In this document: positions 56,440 to 64,000 of the stretch, piece by piece | How positions within the stretch are numbered: the first letter of the stretch is position 1 | Layout of the letters: every line of letters begins with the position of its first letter | NCBI GenBank assembly: GCA_021234155.1 | Contig: JAJEKV010000014.1 | Span: 9,011,563-9,075,562 of the forward strand | Source: Isoetes taiwanensis | Taxonomy: Eukaryota > Streptophyta > Lycopodiopsida > Isoetales > Isoetaceae | Reading direction: 5' to 3' | DNA: 64,000 nucleotides | The notes under the pieces: generated by a model | Told to the model about the DNA's origin: nothing | Seen by the model: the letters and a program-made list of their open reading frames with translations, nothing else | The model's database searches: none | Translations under genes and position numbers: made by a program

Positions 56440-57260
56440 TTAGTGGTGTGTCAAACAATTAGAAGAGCAATTTGCCAGAGCAGAGGAGATTACAAAACTA
56501 ACCAAAGATTGCAGAGGTCCCAAATTGGGTCCCAATTACCAATTTGCAGAAAGCGAGGAGATTACAAGAAGAGAGAAGCTCGAGGGTCCCAAATTGGGCT
56601 CACCCAATTTGCCGCAGAGAGCAGGAGGTTACAGAAGAGAGAGGCCAGGGTCCCAAATTGGGCGCCCACCAATTTGCCGTGAGTAGGGTCCCAAATTGGG
56701 CTCACCAATTTGCAGAAAGTGAGGAGATTACAAGAAGAGAGAAGCTCTGAGGGTCCCAAATTGGGCGCCGCCCAATTTGCCAGAGAAAAAGCAGGAGGTT
56801 ACAAGAAGAGAGAGGCCAGGGGGTCCCAAATTGCCGAAGAGTAGGGTCCCAAATTGGGCTCACCAATTTGCAGAGCAGAGAGGAGATTACAAGAAGAGAA
56901 AAGCCCGAGGGTCCCAAATTGGGCTCACCAATTTGCCGGGAGAGCAGGAGGTTACAAGAAGAGAGAGGTGAGGGTCCCAAATTGTTACAGGAGGTTACAA
57001 GAAGAGAGAGGCAGAGGGTCCCAAATTGGGCGCCCGCCCAATTTACATGAGGTTACCTAGAAGAGAGACCTCCAAATGACTTATTTAAAGCAAGAGCGCA
57101 TAAATGGGCTCACCACTAATTTGCCCCAGCTTTGGGAGGTTAGAAAGGAGTAAGAAGGTTTAGAGCTTTGATAGATTTGGGCGCCCGACCGATTTGCTGA
57201 TCCAAGGGACTTATGTAGCCAAGAGGAGACAAATTGGGCGCCCTTCTGTGGTAATTAGAA
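56440..57260. repeat. Palindrome array upstream of gene B
   Basis: About nine units of 55-75 bp occur. Each has GGGTCCCAAATTGGGC, a variable centre, CCAATTTGC and a purine spacer (GGAGATTACAAGAAGAGAGA). One unit keeps the full palindrome (57023-57044); most have a reduced centre (AAATTGGGCTCACCAATTT). The array lies immediately 5' of the gene B start, within a probable 5' untranslated intron. Overlapping frames on both strands (PKLGSPICR / RVPNWAHQFA) are repeat by-products. Confidence 0.85.
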
Positions 57261-58088
57261 TGATCCAACGGGCCAAAGGGTTATTGGGTGCAGAGGAGAC
57301 AACTTCTGAGGTACAAAGTGACAACCAAGCAGAGAGAGGTGCGCGCCATATGATTGGGTGGACTCCTTAAGGCCACTGGCTTATCTCCCCGCGACTAATG
57401 TAAAGAACTGAAGTTGAAGAAAAGAGCAAGACTTTTCCTCCCTTCACGGGTCGACTTTCCATGAAAGCAGTGGCACCTGGAAGCTAGCAGTCATTGGAAG
57501 AAATCACTTTGAACACGACAGGCGCCTGGTAGCTTGGAGTAAGCGCTTGGAAGAAATCAGTGTGAACACGATAGGCGCAAATATGCTCTGCGGTCGGTCT
57601 TCGAAGAAATCGATATGAACAGGCTCAAAGAATGCCGGAATGCGAAAAGGAATGGGCGGTTAGGTTTAACTGATGAGTGACAAGTGGCGGCCATGCAAAA
57701 GAGGACCCTAAAAAATAGACGTTTTTAAGTAAATATGGACCAAAGGACAGAACAATAAAAATAGATGACTTTGCAATAAATGTGTCCAGAAAAAGTAAAA
57801 GCGCTTTTTTAAATTGACATACACGCCACGTATTGAAATTTAAATTTTAAATTTTGAATTCTCACGACCTTGCCTAATTTCAAATTTATATAGTACGGTC
57901 CACCGGGTACATTTTCAATTTAAAATTAGGGCCCCACCAATATTTGATTTACGTCCCTACCGCATTTGAATTTGAATTTGAATATATATTGAACTATGGT
58001 GGGAGAATTGATTTTTAAATACTCTCGAGGAAGCGGAGAGCTAAGCCATTTCGTTTCTCTCACATTCTTGGGCAAAGAACTTCTTCAA
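57261..58088. promoter_or_regulatory. Divergent intergenic region of the DNA transposon
   Basis: About 0.8 kb lies between the array upstream of gene B and the first exon of the plus-strand gene. It includes an AT-rich stretch (57830-58010, with GAATTTGAATTTGAATATAT) that may hold promoters for both directions. A duplicated block (GAAGAAATCA, GTGAACACGA) occurs at 57497-57580. No gene is seen. Confidence 0.4.
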
Positions 58089-61000
58089 ATGGATGGCGTA
58101 TGCGATTCACCAAAGGTAGGTTTCTTTTGGTATATACGCTCATTCTTTGCCCGGATTGGTATAGAACATTATTGATGATAAGATTCGATGGATAAAAAAG
58201 ATAATTTTGAGAGATGTATGTCTGGTCCCCCTATATTCTATCTCGGGTAGCATGGAAGCAGGGGCCAAATGGGTGCCAAATGGGCGGATATACCTCCCGA
58301 ATATGTATCATTCCCGGGTGTACCGCCTTTAGAAAAGAGTGGCTATGTTTCATTTATGTATAGCACCTCAAGATTACTAGACCGTGGAGCCGTGTTTTAG
58401 CAAAGCCTAAGAAAATCGCAAAAGGGGAGGAAATTGGGCGGATGTTCAATTTCAACTCCTTAAAGTTACTAGAGCAGGGAGCAAATTGGGCGCTCGCCCA
58501 ATTTCAGCAGCTAAGAAACATCAAACTTATATAGGGAGGAAATTGGGCGGCTGCCCAATTTCAACTCCTCAAAGTTACTATACCAGGGAGCAAATTGGGC
58601 GCTCGCCCAATTTCAGCAGCTAAAACACTGCAACAGGGTGGAAATAGGGCGGGTGCCCAATTTCAACTCCTCAAAGTTACTATACCAGGGAGCAAATTGG
58701 GCGCTCGCCCAATTTCACCTTCTAAAACTAAAACTTACTTGACCGCCTAAGAATGGGGGTGGAAATTGGGCTACCAATTTCAACTTCTCGAAGTTACTAG
58801 ACCAGGGAGCAAATTGGGCGCTCGCCCAATTTGAGCAGCAACAGGGAGGAAATAGGGCGGGTGCCCAATTTCACCTTTCCAATTTACGTAACAACAGGGA
58901 GAAAATTGGGCGCCCGCCCAATTTCACCATCTAAGGAGCATGTGCTGTAACTTTGCTCTTGAACTGATTCATTTTTTTTGGTGCAGGAGGTGTACCTATT
59001 CAAAGATGGTCGGGCAGTTGGCAAAGGGACCATGGGAGCTAGGGAGAGATGCCACTTTAAAGACATCCCAGATGGACTTGTGAGTGTGGGTGTTCTAGCT
59101 GTCTTTGAGGGGCATCATGTTCTCTCTTGGCCTACTCCAGAAGCAAGTACCTTAGGTGAGGCATTGGGTTCCTTCATTCTCTGGAGGGAAAGTGATGTTC
59201 ATGACTCGATGTCGGACGGGCCGGGCGGCATCAAAAAGACAGCGAGGGGGAAGCAACAGAGACACCATGTCGCTAACTAGGTACACACTACTGGAGACTG
59301 ACTGCGAAATTTATCACTCTTGTGCTGCCATCCCTGCAGCGAAGGGATTTATATCCTTCACCGGGTCCGCACGATGCGGTATGTGACCGTTCTTGGGTAT
59401 GAAGACCGTAGGGGGTGTTGCATTCATGAAGGCTTTCCCCCGACAGAGGTGAACTTCCTGTCCCAAGATGTTTGACAATACCTAAAAGCGGCATGCTTTT
59501 GAGGTGGAATAATGATCTAGTTAGGGTTTGTGGGGTGAAGGTGTCGGAAATTTTAAGTGCAGCCTTTGGAACAAAGATGATACTGACGACGCCGAGCCAG
59601 GCAGCTTCGGAGATTCGAAGCATCCGCAGATGAGAAGCGTAAATACACCTTCCATTCTCGTCGGCCAAAGAAAGCATCAAAGCCTCCAAAGATAGATCGG
59701 CTAACAACCAATGAAGCCATCTTGAGGTATAGGAAGACCATGTGTTGCAAACAGAGATGTTGTGAGAAATTCAGTAGGGATCAAGCTATAAACATGCGAA
59801 AGGATTTCTTTGCCATGAAATCGAGTGACAGGACCACTTTTGTGTATGACATGTTAGGCAACAATATGAAGGGTAGAAGGGTTCATCGACTAGTCTTGCA
59901 AGGCATCGTTGTCCGTGGAGAGGGCTTGGTACCTTGGTCTTGGGATTTCAAAGTCGGGGTATCCGAAGTGGAAGGCGAATCCGGCCCGGTGCTCGAAAGG
60001 CCGAAAGCATGGCAATTCGTGCACTATGAAAGCACGCGGCGCCACCTTGGCCTCGAGGCTGTTTTTTCCATGTTCGTGAAGGAAAATTGTGAGTCTTTAC
60101 CTCACCGTGAAAGGTGAGGAATGATGATGGGATTCGAGAAAACGTGAGGAAGTTGCCTGCTATGTTTACGAAGACATGCATTCTCGAAGAGGTCAACGCT
60201 GAAGTGATGGCTCTCACAAGCAAGAAGGTATCTCCGACAGGATTTCATAGGACGTGGAGACGTAGCTTCAAGGACGCCGCCAAGATTGCTAAGAAGAATG
60301 CATTCTCCAAGTGTGACACTTTATGAGGTTATCCGCACGGCCGCTGAAGACCAAGGATGAGGCCGAGAGGAGAATATTGCATGATCGAGAAGGGCACATA
60401 GACTAGAGCAAGCAATCATGTCGCACTCCAAGATCGGGTCATGGAGATCTGTTATCCCACGTGCATCCTCGAGACTTTGTATGTATCATTCACGCACAAA
60501 ATGGATCAGGCAAAGACTATGATTCCAAAGTTGTTCGATTCGCGGAAGTCCCTTTGGAGACTAGATAAGCTAAAGACTTCATTGACAGGTGCACTTACCC
60601 ACGGCCATGGGAGAGGGTGCTATAGAAATTTTGCTTTGGATCTGTGGTCAGACGACTCCAACTTCCATGTAGGTTCTTTGAATAGTATTTTGAAAAGGTT
60701 GGAGATGCCTAATGAGTTTGCAGGAGGCCATCTTGCACTGTCTGATCCATCAGTCCCAGATTGGGCCAGGGCCTTACGTGACACCACTGCGCTAGCGTCC
60801 AAGTTGTCGCTGTCTGGGAAGAGCATCTCCGTTGCCATCCCTCAACCTGAGGGACCCTCATTGAAGCGTCTCCCTCGCAAATTGCTGTTGCAACTAGACA
60901 ATGCATCCGGACAAAACAAAAATAGGTATGTATTCTCGTATCTTTCATACCTTGTATATCTGGGTGTTTTCGAGGAGATTGAGTTAGGGTTTATGATGCC

Positions 61001-61985
61001 TGGCCATACACATGACGATATAGATGCTATGTTTGGAAATTTTTCATCTACCTTGAAGAAAGCCGAAGTGCTAACCATGCCCGAGTTGTTGTATGAATTT
61101 CATACGTGCAATCTCAACACGCCAGTGCCATATGTTGTTCATAAGGTTCCAGATTGGAAAGGTTTCATAGAAGGGTATATCCCTGATGGGGAAGATAGAT
61201 TGACAGGTCACACTGAGCCTCTGACCTTTTTGTTTGCTATGAATGGTGACTGGCCTGTCATGTACCATAAGGCTCGTCCTACGTTCGTGGATTGGCTACC
61301 TGCGGGTGGAATAAGAATGTGGAAAGAAGGAGAGGATGGAAAACCCCTAATGCCATCTGGAAATCCGAAGATGCTAGCACCTAAGAGCTCGGTGAAAGAC
61401 ATTGGTCAGCTCCGAAACAGTATCCATAAGCATATCCTCCATTGGGTCGCATGCTCGACGAACAAGAAGGGCACACCGTAGACGCCAAATATACAAAGAC
61501 AATTTACGGCGACAATTGAATATTGGATGGGACTCTTGGAGCATCTGAGTAACATCACCAACGTGGAAGGTCCTTACGAGGACTTTTGGCCGCGCACTAG
61601 GCAAGATAGACTTGACGTACCTGATGTGGTGGCTGTGGTGGAGCCAATTGCAACCATCACTCCTGCTTATGTTGGTCCATTGAAGGATAAGCCCGTACCA
61701 GAATTCAATCCTTTCAAGGATTTGAAGAAGGGCATGTTTGTATTGGCGCTACACTCGATGATGTCTTGTGCCCAACATGGCTAGGGTATGCTACAGAAGA
61801 ACCCCAAATGGATGATAAGAAAGACAACTTCGAGACTATCCAGGTCACTTGGTGGGAGCCTGTCCCTGTTAGGAACCAGGTGTTCCCAGCCAACTATGTC
61901 AATTGTTGGAAGAAGAGATGGAGGCCCCACCACCGCTAGTGACCGCATTGAGATAGAGAGTATCGACTACGCTTGGAGTCCTTGA
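58089..61985 (+). pseudogene. Transposon gene A: DUF8039-like plus DUF7869-like transposase candidate
   Basis: Exon 1 (58089-58115) reads MDGVCDSPK and ends in GTAGGT. A long intron contains a palindrome array. Exon 2 starts at 58987 after TTTGGTGCAG in the same phase: EVYLFKDGRAVGKGTMGA, then a GLVSVGVLAVFEGHHVLSWP, TPEASTLGEALGSFILW block. This block resembles the DUF8039 region of plant CACTA elements. After frame changes come KYTFHSRRPKKASKPPKIDR, MCCKQRCCEKFSRDQAI and, at 60441-61481 in one open frame, the DUF7869-like core: FTHKMDQAKTMIPKLFDS, LLLQLDNASGQNKNRYVFSY and GFMMPGHTHDDIDAMFG. This core has an RNase H-like pattern (D...GQNKN...GHTH.DID). The C-terminal part (61527-61985, with ETIQVTWWEPVPV, ESIDYAWSP) ends 140 bp before the right terminus. 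At least five frameshifts or stops lie between 59200 and 60440. The transposase role is inferred from position and the acidic residues. Confidence 0.7.
58430..58930. repeat. Palindrome array in intron 1 of gene A
   Basis: Five units of 90-110 bp occur. Four palindromes have a TC centre (58483-58504, 58592-58613, 58694-58715, 58811-58832) and one has a CC centre (58903-58924). They alternate with degenerate partners (GAAATTGGGCGGCTGCCCAA). Spacers repeat CAACTCCTCAAAGTTACTAT and ACCAGGGAGC. Confidence 0.85.
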
Positions 61986-62125
61986 ATAAGAAGAAGCTAC
62001 CAAACACTGCCAAGATTCCTACACTTGTTGCGTATATATGCACTTTTGGGATGTATGTTAGTGTTATCGGCCGCCTCTTTTAATAAAAAGTCCACAATTC
62101 AAGGTATTGTCCATATTTAATGAAA

Positions 62126-64000
62126 CTGTGCTTTTATGGTGGGAACCGGGGAAACAAAGCTAGAGAAGAAGCAGTGTGTCCTTCAAGGACAAGCGAGGGG
62201 TCAAACTACTCCAAAGCGGTCGCGATCCTTTTGCGTGCAATGCCCAAGGAAAAGAGGCAGGAGTGCATAGAAAAGGTTGTGCTTGGGTGCTTCCAATTAA
62301 GGCCATAGGACAAAGAACCGCCCCTTTACGCCATGAGTGCAGCTCTAGCGGAGTTGGGAGATTGGGACGACCGTCGGACGACGACGGGCGAAGAGGCCCG
62401 CGACTACATTGTGGTGAGTGTCATATCTTTGCCATAATAGATACAGAGCAAAGCAGAGAGCCAAGATAAGGTAATTTCCACAAAGAGGGAAGGCCAAGGC
62501 CAAGTCCTTCATAGTCTTGATAGACTCAGAAGTAGCCATAACTTTGCATCCCGTAATGGTTCGATGTTGAAGTTGAAGCCGCTAAAGTCAAAGCCAAGAC
62601 CCGTTGTTTTAGCAAGTGGTGCAAGAAGGCATCACGGGCAAGAGAATTAACTTCGACATCGACTTTGCCGTGCATTAATATCCGGATGGGGGCGTATAAT
62701 GGGCATTGGCAAGTATGACTTGATCATAGGAATGGAGTACCTTGGGCAGCAGGGCCATTATCGATCGTGGAAAGCGGAAGGTGACCTTCCCAACGCCCGA
62801 CGGCAAGATCATTGAGATAACAAAAAGGAAGTTGTTCCCATCATGCAAAGGTATGTCTTCTAAAACTACTGTTCAAGTGCATCAAGAGTGAGCAAGTGGC
62901 ATACATCTTCAAGCTTGAGATTAGTGAGCCGAGAATCGGAAGGAAGCAAAGAAGACAAGGTGCTCAAAGAAGTTGCCGGGCAAGTAGCTAAGCTGATCAC
63001 GGAGTTCCATGATCTCTTTCCAGATGAGATCAAGCAGCTCCCTCCATATAGGGGAGTTGAGTGCGAGATTGCACTCGAACCAGGAACAAAGCCAACGAGC
63101 AAGGCTCCATATAGAATGACAACGCAGGAGTTGTCGGAGCTAAAGAAGCAGTTGCAGGAGCTGCTGGACCTAGGTTTCATTAGACCTAGTGTGTCGCCAT
63201 TTGGAGCGCCCATTCTCTTCGTTAAGAAGAAGGATGGCAGTTTAAGGATGTGCATAGACTATAGGCAGTTGAACAAGCACACCATTAAGAACAAGTATGC
63301 GCTTCCAAGATCAGACGACTTGATGGATCAGCTCCAAGGGGCAAAGATCTTCTCCAAAATCGACTTAAGGTCAGGTTATCATCAGATCAGGATAAAGGAA
63401 GAAGATATCCATAAGACCGCCTTCAGAACGCGGTATGGGCACTACGAGTTCACGGTAATGCCTTTCGGCTTATCGAATGCCCCCGCAACGTTCATGAGGC
63501 TCATGAACGACATCTTCAGGGAGTTTTTAGACACCTTTGTGATTGTTTTCTTTGATGACATTTTGGTGTATAGCAGATCCCTTGAAGAGCACGTACAACA
63601 CTTGAGAAGAGTGCTGGAGAAGTTGAAGAGGCACCAGTTGTACGCCAAGTTGTCGAAGTGCCACTTCGCAACAGAGAAGGTGGAGTATCTAGGTCATGTG
63701 ATCTCAGTGAGAAGGCATCTCGACGGATCCCCGCAAAGATTGAAGCCGTCATTCGGTGGGCCGCCAAGAATGTGCATGAAGTCAAGTTTCCTCGGCCTAG
63801 CAGTGGTACTACAGGAAGTTCAGAAAGAACTTTGCCAAGATAGCAGCCCCGCTAACGGACTTGACGCTGGCGGAGAAAGTGAAAGATTGGGGCGAAGCAT
63901 TGGCACAAGAAAGCCCAAGCTGGGGTTTGAATTGTTGAAGGAAGCTTTAACAACAGCCCCGCCTTTAACCTACTTGGGACCCGGGAGAAAGATAAGCTTG
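62126..64000 (+). pseudogene. Gypsy-2 gag zinc knuckle and pol (protease, reverse transcriptase, start of RNase H), runs off the window
   Basis: From 62129 the gag frame resumes as CFYGGNRGNKARE, a damaged CCHC zinc knuckle. A protease-like segment follows (SFIVLIDS near 62500-62530; GIGKYDLIIGMEYLGQQG near 62700-62755, the ILG-type motif). The reverse transcriptase is well preserved from about 63000: [98 protein letters not shown] and FFDDILVYS (catalytic box F-DD). It runs to [17 protein letters not shown]. After about 63715 compensating frameshifts disturb the RNase H connection ([16 protein letters not shown] in another frame; [13 protein letters not shown] near 63930). Integrase and the 3' LTR lie beyond the window. 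The order protease, reverse transcriptase, RNase H is that of Ty3/gypsy. Confidence 0.9.

Larger units (their letters stand above)
49926..62125. mobile_element. 12.2-kb DNA transposon nested in gypsy-2 gag
   Basis: Ends are defined by inverted repeats: TTTCATTATTTATGGAC at 49926-49942, and on the other strand TTTCATTAAATATGGAC at 62125-62109 (15 of 17 match). CTG flanks both ends (49923-49925 and 62126-62128). Removing the element and one CTG restores a continuous gag frame (YEAL, then CFYGG). The left end also has a local hairpin (TATGGACTT / AAGTCCATA). Apparent further complementarity outside (GAAGCAC / GTGCTTT) comes from a near-palindromic target. Inside are a small ORF (50306-50683), a minus-strand gene (52279-56408), a divergent plus-strand transposase-like gene (58089-61985) and three palindrome arrays. 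The 3-bp duplication and the DUF8039-like domain suggest a CACTA (En/Spm)-related element, but the transposase core is of DUF7869 type, so the superfamily is open. Confidence 0.85.

Noticed and set aside
56543-57060. Overlapping frames with PNWAHQFA / PKLGSPICR repeats
   Set aside because: By-products of the palindrome array; no codon constraint and equal openness on both strands.
56440-57260. CRISPR-like repeat array
   Set aside because: Eukaryotic context, repeats vary in length and centre, spacers are themselves repeated, and the unit is built on a palindrome.
49921-62130. Reading the transposon ends as CACTG...CTGTG (CACTA-type termini)
   Set aside because: That boundary gives no target duplication and breaks the gag frame, while the CTG duplication with TTTCATT termini restores it; kept as a less likely alternative.

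Overview
This is nuclear DNA of a land plant. It has GT-AG plant introns, plant-type Ty3/gypsy elements primed by initiator-Met tRNA, a eukaryotic eIF3j gene, many SINE/LINE relics, and long AT-rich gene-poor stretches. The density of mobile DNA and the SINEs with microsatellite tails suggest a large-genome fern or similar seed-free plant; that placement is inference. Only one conventional, apparently intact host gene is visible: eIF3 subunit J, six exons on the minus strand, 29944-32245.

Region 1-29 kb is a repeat graveyard. It holds a decayed minus-strand LINE (about 2.9-7.9 kb), the 3' part of another LINE (13.2-14.06 kb), and at least seven copies of a SINE family whose copies end in different microsatellites. 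It also holds tRNA-like heads, a ~90-bp tandem array, foldback elements, an F-box/SEL1-like gene fragment (18.6 kb), a SWIM zinc-finger fragment (22.9-23.5 kb) and a broken gene with a DNA-methyltransferase-like fold (23.5-25.06 kb). Region 32.4-34.6 kb carries three GC-rich foldbacks just upstream of eIF3j.

Region 35.2-64 kb is a nest of mobile elements. A gene with a Crypton/QRICH1-like domain (35.24-35.87 kb) is cut by gypsy element 1 (5' LTR 35867-37435). Gypsy-1 breaks off in gag at about 42.6 kb, at a fragment that may be a third LTR. Gypsy element 2 (LTR 42898-44555) follows, and its gag is split by a 12.2-kb DNA transposon (49926-62125) with short terminal inverted repeats and a CTG target duplication. 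The gag zinc knuckle and pol of gypsy-2 resume at 62126 and run off the window.

Two things stand out. (1) Both gypsy elements carry, between LTR and gag, a gene that starts like the histone H3 tail and ends in a recognisable H3 histone fold, followed by a second conserved gene of unknown function. Each of these two genes has its own TATA box, preceded by a pair of ~67-bp hairpins; the inner stem differs in sequence between the two elements but stays paired. (2) The DNA transposon inside gypsy-2 has an unrelated gene whose first nine residues are identical to histone H3 (MARTKQTAR). It also has three arrays built on one palindrome (arms AAATTGGGCG and CGCCCAATTT), lying in introns and 5' regions of its two divergent genes. 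Histone H3 imitation by three elements of two classes in one locus is the main candidate for an undescribed system.

Most element genes carry frameshifts, so reading frames were joined only by description and no protein here should be taken as expressed. Family names rest on motif recognition by eye.
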